From NCBI RefSeq assembly GCF_000968195.1, contig NZ_FO704550.1:868001-932000 (forward strand): a stretch of DNA of 64,000 bases. The letters run 5' to 3'. Shown here piece by piece: positions 33,753 through 41,587 of the stretch (position 1 is its first letter; each line of letters opens with the position of its first letter). The position numbers and the translations under genes are program-made. The DNA is from Xenorhabdus doucetiae (GTDB lineage Bacteria > Pseudomonadota > Gammaproteobacteria > Enterobacterales > Enterobacteriaceae). The notes under the pieces were generated by a model. The model was not told the DNA's origin. It did not search any database and was given only the letters and a program-made list of their open reading frames with translations.

Positions 33753-36461
33753 TCAGGGCTTAGGCTTGAAACGCAATAAACGATTGGCGTTACTGACGAC
33801 CGTTATTGAAGACAATGCCATCGCGGCACCTGCAACCACCGGGTTTAATAATGTCCCGGTGAAAGGGTATAAAATACCGGCTGCAATCGGGATGCCCAAG
33901 GTATTGTAGACAAATGCCCCCAATAAGTTTTGTTTCATATTGCGTAACGTGCCGCGCGATAATTCAACCGCATCAGCCACCCCGTGCAGGCTATGGCGCA
34001 TCAGGGTCACGGTTGCGGTTTCTATGGCGATATCACTGCCGCCTCCCATTGCGATACCCACATCCGCCTGAGCCAATGCCGGCGCATCATTAATGCCATC
34101 CCCCACCATGGCCACTTTCCGGCCTTCGGCTTGCAGTGATTGAATGGCGGCGGCTTTGCCATCCGGTAAAACACCGGCAATAACGTGATCGATACCGGCT
34201 TCCTTGGCAATCGCGTTTGCGGTGGTGGGATTGTCTCCGGTCAACATCACCAAACGATAGCCTTGGCGATGTAAGCGTTGCAGGGCAGCCACGGTATCCT
34301 GGCGCAAAGGATCGCGAATGGAAAACAGGGCGGCGATTTTCCCGTTGGCTGACAGGATAACGGGAGTGATGCCTTTTTCTGCCTGTGCCGCAACCAATGG
34401 CTTTAATTCTGCGGTCTCAACCTGATGTTGCTCAAGTAATTTTTGATTACCCAATAACAGCGTGATATCGCCCATTTCGCCTTTAACCCCCAGACCTGCG
34501 AGGGTGCGGAAGGTGTGTATTTCAGGTAACTCTTGCCCTTTAACTTTCATCAAGATGGCTTTTGCCAGAGGGTGATTGGAGCCATTTTCCAAGGCGCCGG
34601 CCCATACCAATACCTGCTCTTCGGTGAAGTCATTAAAGGTGTGGATCTCGGTCACCTGCGGCATACCTTCCGTTAAAGTGCCGGTTTTATCGAAGACAAT
34701 CGTATCCAGTTGACTGGCATGTTGCAGGGCATCAGCATCACGCACCAGAACACCCAATTCGGCGGCGCGCCCAACGCCTGAAATGATGGACATGGGGGTT
34801 GCCAGCCCAAGGGCACAAGGGCAGGCGATAATCAAGACGGTGGTCATGATAACCAGTGCATACATGATTTGCGGGGCGGGGCCGATAAAATACCAAATGG
34901 CACCCGCAATAAGGGCGAGCGCAACGACAATCGGCACGAATATCGCGGAGATTTTGTCTGCCAGTTGGCCGATTTCCGGTTTACTGCTTTGTGCCTGACG
35001 CACTAATTTGATGATGCGTGCCAATGTGGTTTGGCTGCCGACCGCATTGGCTTTAAACCGTACCGTGCCATCTTGCACCACCGTGCCGGCATGGACGGTA
35101 GCGCCGGTGGATTTCTGCTGAGGAATGGGTTCTCCGGTCAGCATGGCTTCATCCAACCAAACGGTGCCCTGAATAATTTCACCATCAACCGGAACACGAT
35201 CGCCGGTTGTCAGGCGCAATATCATATTGGGCATCACATCGGCCAATGGCACAGTTTTTTCACCTTCGGGAGTCACCACTCGTGCGGTTGGCGGGGTTAA
35301 ATCCAATAATCGCTCAAGCGCTTTGGAAGAGCGTTGACGGGCGCGTTGTTCCAACGCATGGCCGAGATTGACCAAACCAATGATCATCGCACTGGCTTCA
35401 TAATAGAGGTGGCGGGCCTGGGGAGGAAAAACGTTTGGCCATACATTGACGCTGATTGAATAGAGCCACGCCACGCCCGTTCCCAACGCGACGAGGGTAT
35501 CCATGGTCGCACTGCCATTTTTTAGGCTTTGCCACGCATTGCGATAAAAATGCCCGCCGGCAAATACCATGACAACCAGTGTTATCACCCCAATCGTTAG
35601 CCAGATCGCGTGGTTTGCCGGGGTGAGGACCATATTATCGCCTGACATACCCCACACCATCACAGGCACCCCGACTACTAAGGCAAGGGCGGATTGCCAG
35701 CGAAAGCGGCGCATATTCGCCTGTGCGACTTGTTGCTGGCGCTCGCGGCGTTCTGTTTCATCCTGAATCACTTCCGCCCCATAACCTGCTTTGATCACGG
35801 CTTCCACTAAGGCGTTTGGTGAAACACGACCCGTGACCAGGGCGCTTCTTTCGGCGAGATTGACTCTGGCATGTTCCACGCCATCAACGGATTGCAGCGC
35901 TTTTTGCACCTTGCTGACACAGCTTGCACAGCTCATACCGTCCAGCAAAAGCTGAATACTGTCATCAAAAGGCACCGTTTCTGCCGGAGTTGAAGAGGTT
36001 GCCGCTGCCAAAGACTCCGGAGTCTGTGTTGTCAGCGGCTCAGTTTTTGGGAAATCGGCTTCCGTTGCTAATTCAGCGTGATATCCGGCTTGCTCGACGG
36101 CATCAATTAAAGCATCGTGATCTGCTTTACCATAGATTTTTGCTGTTTGGGTGTTCACTTCTGTCGCGATAACCCCTTCCACGGCCTCTAATGCTTTTTG
36201 GGTCTTATTTGCACATTTCATGCAATTTAAACCGGACAGCCGTAAAACAACATCAGGTTGAGTGGCAACGGTGGCGTGATAATCTTCGGCAACAATGGCG
36301 GCGATCAATTCATCCGATGAAACATGACTGATAACTTTGGCATAATTGAGATTCACCTCCGCCAGTTCAACGCCGGGTATTTTTTCCAGCGCTTTTTTGA
36401 CCCGGCCGACACAATGCAGACACGTTAGGCCTTGAAGTGCGAGTATGGTGGTTGTGGACAT
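33753..36461 (-). CDS. copA: Copper-exporting P-type ATPase CopA with three metal-binding domains
   Basis: A 902-residue P1B-type ATPase exporting Cu(I) from the cytoplasm. Three N-terminal heavy-metal domains carry CxxC at C14/C17, C80/C83 and C178/C181; E. coli CopA (834 aa) has two. The membrane copper site CPC is in IIACPCALGLATP, the phosphorylated Asp in VFDKTGTLTEG, the actuator TGE in LTGEPIP, and the hinge in VGDGINDAPAL. Transcribed from a CueR-type promoter divergent from cueR. ybaP and ybaK follow closely. Confidence 0.97.
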   Translation of the reverse strand: MSTTTILALQGLTCLHCVGRVKKALEKIPGVELAEVNLNYAKVISHVSSDELIAAIVAEDYHATVATQPDVVLRLSGLNCMKCANKTQKALEAVEGVIATEVNTQTAKIYGKADHDALIDAVEQAGYHAELATEADFPKTEPLTTQTPESLAAATSSTPAETVPFDDSIQLLLDGMSCASCVSKVQKALQSVDGVEHARVNLAERSALVTGRVSPNALVEAVIKAGYGAEVIQDETERRERQQQVAQANMRRFRWQSALALVVGVPVMVWGMSGDNMVLTPANHAIWLTIGVITLVVMVFAGGHFYRNAWQSLKNGSATMDTLVALGTGVAWLYSISVNVWPNVFPPQARHLYYEASAMIIGLVNLGHALEQRARQRSSKALERLLDLTPPTARVVTPEGEKTVPLADVMPNMILRLTTGDRVPVDGEIIQGTVWLDEAMLTGEPIPQQKSTGATVHAGTVVQDGTVRFKANAVGSQTTLARIIKLVRQAQSSKPEIGQLADKISAIFVPIVVALALIAGAIWYFIGPAPQIMYALVIMTTVLIIACPCALGLATPMSIISGVGRAAELGVLVRDADALQHASQLDTIVFDKTGTLTEGMPQVTEIHTFNDFTEEQVLVWAGALENGSNHPLAKAILMKVKGQELPEIHTFRTLAGLGVKGEMGDITLLLGNQKLLEQHQVETAELKPLVAAQAEKGITPVILSANGKIAALFSIRDPLRQDTVAALQRLHRQGYRLVMLTGDNPTTANAIAKEAGIDHVIAGVLPDGKAAAIQSLQAEGRKVAMVGDGINDAPALAQADVGIAMGGGSDIAIETATVTLMRHSLHGVADAVELSRGTLRNMKQNLLGAFVYNTLGIPIAAGILYPFTGTLLNPVVAGAAMALSSITVVSNANRLLRFKPKP

Positions 36462-36498
36462 AACACGATCTCCTGATACAGAGTGATATACTTCATTA

Positions 36499-36529
36499 AG
36501 GCTAAACCTTCCTGCAAGGGGAAGGTCAA
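36499..36529 (-). promoter_or_regulatory. copA promoter with CueR operator
   Basis: On the minus strand: -35 TTGACC (36529-36524), a 19-bp spacer, -10 TAGCCT (36504-36499). The long spacer is the hallmark of MerR-family activation. Within it lies the dyad ACCTTCC-N7-GGAAGGT (36506-36526), the CueR site. Confidence 0.92.
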
Positions 36530-36538
36530 GGGGAAATT

Positions 36539-36943
36539 ATGAATATCAGCGAAATTGCCCGTAAGACGGGTTTAACCCGCAAAGCGATTCGGTTTTATGA
36601 AGAAAAACAACTTATTACTGTGCCGGAGCGGGGTGATAATGGCTATCGTTATTACCAGCAACAGCACGTTGATGAATTGATACTCTTGCGGCAGGCGAAA
36701 GAAGTCGGATTTACATTGGAGGAATGTCGTGAATTGCTGCGGCTATTTCGCAATCCCGGCCGTCACAGTGCCGATGTCAAAACCGCGACCCTGCAAAAAG
36801 TGGCGGAAATCGAAAAGACAATGGCGGAATTGCAAAAGATCAAAGCAAAATTACTGGCATTGGTGGCTGAATGTCCGGGAGATGATGGGGCGGATTGCCC
36901 CATCATTGAGCATTTATCGGGTTGCTGCAAACATCACGGTTGA
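36539..36943 (+). CDS. cueR: Copper-responsive MerR-family regulator CueR
   Basis: A 134-residue dimeric activator that senses Cu(I) with extreme affinity and switches on copA by DNA distortion. The MerR DNA-binding domain is NISEIARKTGLTRKAIRFYEEKQLI. The metal loop has C112 and C120 in ECPGDDGADCPI, and Ser77, which distinguishes monovalent-metal sensors, is present. The C-terminal CCKHHG is also typical. Divergent from copA; its ribosome site abuts the copA -35 region. Confidence 0.97.
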   Translation: MNISEIARKTGLTRKAIRFYEEKQLITVPERGDNGYRYYQQQHVDELILLRQAKEVGFTLEECRELLRLFRNPGRHSADVKTATLQKVAEIEKTMAELQKIKAKLLALVAECPGDDGADCPIIEHLSGCCKHHG

Positions 36944-37395
36944 TGGGGAACCGGTCTCACCTTCAACGTGATCCCGTCAACGGCAATCACCTCAACTTCG
37001 GTATTGGCTGGCAGTTCGCGGTCACAATGAACGCGCCAGCTCCCATCGGCCAGTTTGACTCGCCCAAAACCGTTTTCGGTATCCGTGGTTAAACGGGCAT
37101 GCAATCCAATCAATTGGTGATTTTTCTGATTGAGCGTCTTATCACTTGCCTGACGGGGGCGATGGCGCAGCCAGCGACGCCAGGCAATCACAGAAAGCAA
37201 GGTCAGGACCGCAAACAGAATCCCTTGTAGTTCCCAGCCCATATGGGGGAAAACCCATGTGATCAGGGCAACCACGATGGCTGCGGTTCCTGTCCACAAC
37301 AGATAGCCCCCCGTTCCCAGCAATTCCGCAATCAGCAGCAGGCCACCAAAACAGAGCCAGAACCAAGCTGGCTGCGCGGCGATCTGTTCAATCAT
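36934..37395 (-). CDS. ybbJ: NfeD-like inner-membrane protein YbbJ
   Basis: A 153-residue NfeD-family protein. Several hydrophobic helices fill residues 10-75, then a soluble OB-fold domain follows (GLHARLTTDTENGFGRVKLADGSWRVH). NfeD proteins work with SPFH partners at membrane microdomains. The gene is 2 bp downstream of qmcA, the expected partner. Its end overlaps the convergent cueR end by 10 bp. Confidence 0.93.
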   Translation of the reverse strand: MIEQIAAQPAWFWLCFGGLLLIAELLGTGGYLLWTGTAAIVVALITWVFPHMGWELQGILFAVLTLLSVIAWRRWLRHRPRQASDKTLNQKNHQLIGLHARLTTDTENGFGRVKLADGSWRVHCDRELPANTEVEVIAVDGITLKVRPVPHQP

Positions 37396-37397
37396 GG

Positions 37398-38327
37398 TTA
37401 GTTATCCTGTTTGCTCTTCTTGCTCTCGCCAATGAGTTCAGCAATCCCCCCAATGGCACCCATTAAATTACTGGCTTCCAGTGGCATCATAATCACTTTG
37501 CTGTTACTTGAGGCACCAATGTTGGTGAGGGCATCGGTATACTTCTGGGCAACGAAGTAGTTAATCGCCTGCATATCACCATCAGCAATCGCATCAGAAA
37601 CCATTTTGGTGGCACGGGCTTCTGCTTCTGCGGCACGTTCACGGGCTTCCGCTTGCAGGAAGGCTGACTGACGCTCACCTTCTGCTTTCAATATTTGCGA
37701 CTGTTTTTCCCCTTCGGCTTTCAGAATAGCGGCCTGACGGATACCTTCGGCCTCAAGGATATCTGCCCGTTTGGTACGCTCTGCTTTCATCTGCGCGTTC
37801 ATCGCGGAGATCAATTCCTTGGGCGGACGCACATCGCGGATCTCAATACGCGTGATCTTAACGCCCCACGGGTTAGTCGCTTCATCGACGATGGTCAGCA
37901 ACCGGCTGTTGATGGAATCGCGCTGGGACAGCATTTCGTCCAGCTCCATTGAACCCAGTACTGTCCGGAAGTTGGTCATGGTCAGGTTGATAATCGACAG
38001 TTCCAGATTGCTGACTTCATAGGCTGCCCGCACGGGATCGACAACCTGAATAAAGCAGACGGCATCAATGGTGACATTGGCGTTATCGCGGGAAATGACT
38101 TCCTGCGACGGGATATCCAGAACCTGCTCCATCATATTGATTTTACGGCCAATGCGATCCACAAATGGCATAATGATATGCAGACCCGGCGTTAATGTGC
38201 GGGTATAGCGGCCAAAGCGCTCAACCGTCCATTGATAGCCTTGTGGAACCGTCTTTACACAGGTAAAAACGATAGCAACAGCAATCACGATTAAAATCGG
38301 TACAGCACCAAAAGAGAGTAAATCCAT
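37398..38327 (-). CDS. qmcA: SPFH/Band 7 membrane protein QmcA
   Basis: A 309-residue protein with one N-terminal membrane anchor (residues 4-22). The SPFH domain includes PQGYQWTVERFGRYTRTLTPGLHIIMPF and VITRIEIRDVRPPKEL. A coiled coil rich in KAEGE repeats (about 195-240) follows. QmcA is linked to FtsH-HflKC membrane quality control. Forms an operon with ybbJ. Confidence 0.96.
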   Translation of the reverse strand: MDLLSFGAVPILIVIAVAIVFTCVKTVPQGYQWTVERFGRYTRTLTPGLHIIMPFVDRIGRKINMMEQVLDIPSQEVISRDNANVTIDAVCFIQVVDPVRAAYEVSNLELSIINLTMTNFRTVLGSMELDEMLSQRDSINSRLLTIVDEATNPWGVKITRIEIRDVRPPKELISAMNAQMKAERTKRADILEAEGIRQAAILKAEGEKQSQILKAEGERQSAFLQAEARERAAEAEARATKMVSDAIADGDMQAINYFVAQKYTDALTNIGASSNSKVIMMPLEASNLMGAIGGIAELIGESKKSKQDN

Positions 38328-38372
38328 AACAATTCCCTTACCCAGTTTTATGGAATAGATAAATTTCTTTAC

Positions 38373-39248
38373 TTAATAGAGTAAAGAGTATACATGACGA
38401 CGATATTGAGATGCCAGCGCATCTCCAGTACCCAGTGCCGAAAGGATATCCATCAGCGTCTTTTTCACCGCGCCATCAGCAGCAGAGAGATCCTGTTTCA
38501 GAAAGCTGAACAACAATTCCAGCGCTTCTTCATTGCGGCCAACTTCGTGTAATTTCGCTGCCAGTTGCACAGCCAGTTCTGCATTCTCTGGCTGAGTTGC
38601 CAACGCTTGTTGCAGTTGTCGGATCTCAGGTGAATCAGCCGCCTCTTGCTGGGACTGAATCTGTTCAACTAACGCATGATAGCGTTCATTCTGTTCTTCC
38701 AATGGGATGGTCTCCACTGTTTTTTGGGCGTCTTCAAGGTGATTGAGTAAAAGGTTCACTTGGGCTAACAACAGGGTGATATCGGTGTCTTGCGGATTTT
38801 CCTGATGGAGTTCTTGCAGTAAGCGCAAGGCTTCCTGATTTTTGCCGTCGGCAAGTAGTTCGTCAACGTGATCTAACGGTGATTTTTCCTCTTGAGGCAG
38901 CAGGGTGGAGAAAATTTTCCTGATGGCATCGTCGGTCTGGATGCCTTCAAAACCTTGTACCGGGCGGGCTTCTTTGACAAACAAGACGGTCGGCAAACTG
39001 CGCACACCAAATTGGGCGGCGATATGGAGAAGTTGGTCACAATTGACTTTAGCCAGAGTAAACTGCCCGGCATATTCATGGGCGATTTTATCCAGCGTCG
39101 TTTCTAACTCATGACAATGCAGGTCCTGTGGCGACCAAAAATAGAATACGACAAGCTGGGTGAGTGAGTGTTGTACAATTTGAGCAATATTCGATTCATC
39201 AATATTAACAATATAGGCAGTATCGTTGGTATTCACTGTTGGCTGCAT
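38373..39248 (-). CDS. cnoX: Chaperedoxin CnoX (YbbN)
   Basis: A 291-residue thioredoxin-like protein with C-terminal TPR repeats. CnoX protects substrates from bleach-induced aggregation and hands them to GroEL. In place of the CGPC active site the sequence has WSPQDLHC, an atypical motif like E. coli CnoX. The regulatory cysteine corresponding to C63 is in VNCDQLLHIAAQFG. Helical TPR units follow from about residue 120. Preceded by ybbO as in E. coli, but the iron-export genes fetAB found nearby in E. coli are absent. Confidence 0.94.
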   Translation of the reverse strand: MQPTVNTNDTAYIVNIDESNIAQIVQHSLTQLVVFYFWSPQDLHCHELETTLDKIAHEYAGQFTLAKVNCDQLLHIAAQFGVRSLPTVLFVKEARPVQGFEGIQTDDAIRKIFSTLLPQEEKSPLDHVDELLADGKNQEALRLLQELHQENPQDTDITLLLAQVNLLLNHLEDAQKTVETIPLEEQNERYHALVEQIQSQQEAADSPEIRQLQQALATQPENAELAVQLAAKLHEVGRNEEALELLFSFLKQDLSAADGAVKKTLMDILSALGTGDALASQYRRHVYSLLY

Positions 39249-39331
39249 GGGATTTCTCTCAGGGTCGTTGTAAGGTGAATGGTAAGGTAATTACATGGAT
39301 AAATAAGACTTGTTGGTCCGTTTTTCAACGT

Positions 39332-40111
39332 CTATTCGCTTTGTCGGCACACGATCCTATCAAGCCATCTCTCCGGAAGCAGACGGCGCATCACTTTGAC
39401 GGCATGCGTTAATAAAGTCACGGAATAACGTAATTTCGGCTTGGGACTTTCCAACGCATGAATCAGTTTAGAGACGACATCTTCAGGCATCAACGTGAAA
39501 CGGCGTGCAAGACCTGGGTTCTCGACCGGGTGATCCTGCTGGGTTTGATTGACATTCTTGGTAAAACGAGTATGGATTGGCCCCGGTTCTATCAGGCTGA
39601 CTTTGATGTCTGTTTTTGCCAATTCGCCCCGTAAGGCATCTGACCAGGCTTCAAGTGCATATTTACTGGCAGCATAGGCACCACGGCCCGGCGTTGAGAT
39701 CAATCCCATCACCGAACTGGTCTGGACAATCCGCCCGGCACCATAAGCGCGTAGCGCCGGCAGGAGCAGGCACGTCAGTTGATGGGTGCCAAAGAAATTA
39801 GTGGAAAACTGTTTTTCCATCTGTTCACGGGAAATAGTTTCCAGCGAGCCGTATAGACCAAATCCGCCATTATTAAACAGCCCGAACAAACGGCCGTGGG
39901 TTAATTCAATCACTTTCCGGGCGGCGTGCTTGACGCTGGATTTATCATCTAAATCCAATTCAATCGGTTCGAACCCCAACTCACGCATATGTGCCAAATC
40001 AGCGGGCTTGCGGCAAGCGGCGAGTACGCGATATCCACGTTGCTGGAGGGTTTTGGCTGCGGCTAAACCGATCCCGCTGGAACATCCCGTAATAAGAATC
40101 GATTTTTGCAT
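39332..40111 (-). CDS. ybbO: Short-chain dehydrogenase YbbO
   Basis: A 259-residue SDR-family oxidoreductase; YbbO of E. coli reduces aldehydes with NADPH. The Rossmann glycine motif TGCSSGIGLAAA, the NNGG segment (LFNNGGFGLYG) and the catalytic YAASK (YxxxK) with upstream Ser are seen. The 5' leader carries a tandem 17-bp duplication that contains the ribosome site twice. Confidence 0.95.
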   Translation of the reverse strand: MQKSILITGCSSGIGLAAAKTLQQRGYRVLAACRKPADLAHMRELGFEPIELDLDDKSSVKHAARKVIELTHGRLFGLFNNGGFGLYGSLETISREQMEKQFSTNFFGTHQLTCLLLPALRAYGAGRIVQTSSVMGLISTPGRGAYAASKYALEAWSDALRGELAKTDIKVSLIEPGPIHTRFTKNVNQTQQDHPVENPGLARRFTLMPEDVVSKLIHALESPKPKLRYSVTLLTHAVKVMRRLLPERWLDRIVCRQSE

Positions 40112-40113
40112 AA

Positions 40114-40147
40114 CTTTATCTGTTCACCTGCTTTATCTGTTCACCTG
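40114..40147 (-). repeat. 17-bp tandem duplication containing the ybbO ribosome site
   Basis: On the plus strand CTTTATCTGTTCACCTG occurs twice in a row. On the coding strand this gives two CAGGTGAACAG units, 17 nt apart, just before the ATG at 40111. Confidence 0.9.
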
Positions 40148-40150
40148 CAT

Positions 40151-40260
40151 TGAATGGTGTTTCAAAATGATCGTGTTTCGAAATGATAGGGATAAACCTT
40201 GCCCCGCGCAACGCACGGGCAAGGTTGCAAACGCTCACTGATGAAAACCTGTTTAATTTA
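40151..40260 (+). repeat. Dispersed palindromic repeat, copy 3
   Basis: About 110 bp homologous to copies 1 and 2: core CCTTGCCCCGCG/ACGGGCAAGG and the flanks ATGATAGG and CTCACTGATGAAAA. It has an extra internal duplication of a TTTC(A/G)AAATGAT segment, making it longer. Between ybbO and tesA, in the upstream region of ybbO. Confidence 0.8.
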
Positions 40261-40297
40261 TGGAAATAAATGATTTACTATTGAGAAATCCGGTTAC

Positions 40298-40933
40298 TTA
40301 AGAAGCGTTGATATATACCGATAATGTGTTGGACATCCAATCAGCGATAAAGGGTTGTGCGGCTTGATTGGGGTGAAGGCCATCATCCTGCATCCATTCT
40401 GGCTTGCCAGCCACGTGCTCCATAAAAAATGGCAGCAGAGGAATGTGGTTACGTTCAGCCAGCGCCGGATAAATGTTGGCAAAGGATTCGGTATAGCGTT
40501 TGCCGTAATTAGGTGAAATTTGGATTTGCATTAATAACGGTTGGGCGCCGGCTTGCTTGATCAAACTAATGCCCTGTTGCAAATCTTGTTCTATGTTTTG
40601 AATGGGAAAACCACGCAGTCCATCATTCGCCCCAAGCTCTACCAGAACCCATTTTGGATTGTGCTGTTTTAATAATTCAGGCAAACGTTCAAGGCCCTGT
40701 GCTGCGGTATTGCCACTAATACTGCCGTTCACGATCACGGTTTTTTTGCCGGTTTGTTGCCACTGTTTTGCCATCAGCGCAGGCCAGGATTGCTCAACCG
40801 GCAAACGGTATCCGGCACTGAGGCTGTCGCCCAGTATCAGCAGGGTATCCGCTGCCGCTGCTTTTGCACTGCATAGCACCAATAATAAAAGGAAAAATAC
40901 ATGGCTGTAGAAAGTATTCTTGAAGTTCATCAT
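40298..40933 (-). CDS. tesA: Acyl-CoA thioesterase I / lysophospholipase TesA
   Basis: A 211-residue periplasmic GDSL/SGNH hydrolase with protease I and lysophospholipase L1 activities. A signal peptide (MMNF...AAAA) precedes the nucleophile block ILGDSLSAGYR. Oxyanion-hole residues are in NGSISG and GANDGLRG, and the catalytic Asp-His pair is in DDGLHPN. The start MMNF matches E. coli. The 5' end overlaps the divergent gene ybbA by 33 bp. Confidence 0.96.
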   Translation of the reverse strand: MMNFKNTFYSHVFFLLLLVLCSAKAAAADTLLILGDSLSAGYRLPVEQSWPALMAKQWQQTGKKTVIVNGSISGNTAAQGLERLPELLKQHNPKWVLVELGANDGLRGFPIQNIEQDLQQGISLIKQAGAQPLLMQIQISPNYGKRYTESFANIYPALAERNHIPLLPFFMEHVAGKPEWMQDDGLHPNQAAQPFIADWMSNTLSVYINAS

Positions 40934-41587
40934 CTCACTAAACATGTTGGTCAAGGGGAACAGGTAATTAATATATTGCAAGGTATTGAGTTGGTTGTCG
41001 AGCCAGCCCAGACAATTGCATTAATTGGCGAATCAGGCTCCGGTAAATCAACGTTGCTGGGCATTATTGCCGGCTTGGATGATGGCAGTGAAGGGGACGT
41101 TCACCTGTTGGGGCAGAATATCAGCCGCATGAATGAAGAGCAGCGGGCGCAGTTAAGGGCCGAAAATGTGGGTTTTGTTTTTCAGTCATTTATGCTGATC
41201 CCCACCTTGAATGCGCTGGAGAATGTCCAGCTTCCGGCACTATTGCGGGGTGAATCGGAAAACCAAAGCCGTGCACAAGCCATCGAGTTACTCGAACAGT
41301 TAGGGTTGGGAAAACGCTTAAAACATATGCCAGCCCAGCTTTCGGGCGGAGAGCAGCAGCGGGTAGCTTTGGCACGGGCATTCTGTACCCGTCCCAAAAT
41401 CCTGTTTGCTGATGAACCCACCGGTAACCTTGATCGCCAAACGGGCGATCGTATCGCGGACTTGCTGTTTTCCCTTAATCAAGATTATGCCACCACGTTG
41501 ATTCTGGTGACCCACGATAGCCAGCTTGCGGCGCGTTGTCAGCGTCGTTTACGTCTGGTGGATGGAAAATTGCGGGAGGAAGCATGA
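40901..41587 (+). CDS. ybbA: ABC transporter ATPase YbbA
   Basis: A 228-residue LolD/MacB-type ABC ATPase. Walker A GESGSGKST, signature LSGGEQQRVALARA, Walker B ILFADEPTGNLD and the H-loop VTHDSQLA are intact. It pairs with the YbbP permease in a mechanotransmission-type complex of uncertain substrate. It overlaps ybbP by four bases (ATGA) and divergently overlaps tesA by 33 bp. Confidence 0.96.
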   Translation: MAVESILEVHHLTKHVGQGEQVINILQGIELVVEPAQTIALIGESGSGKSTLLGIIAGLDDGSEGDVHLLGQNISRMNEEQRAQLRAENVGFVFQSFMLIPTLNALENVQLPALLRGESENQSRAQAIELLEQLGLGKRLKHMPAQLSGGEQQRVALARAFCTRPKILFADEPTGNLDRQTGDRIADLLFSLNQDYATTLILVTHDSQLAARCQRRLRLVDGKLREEA

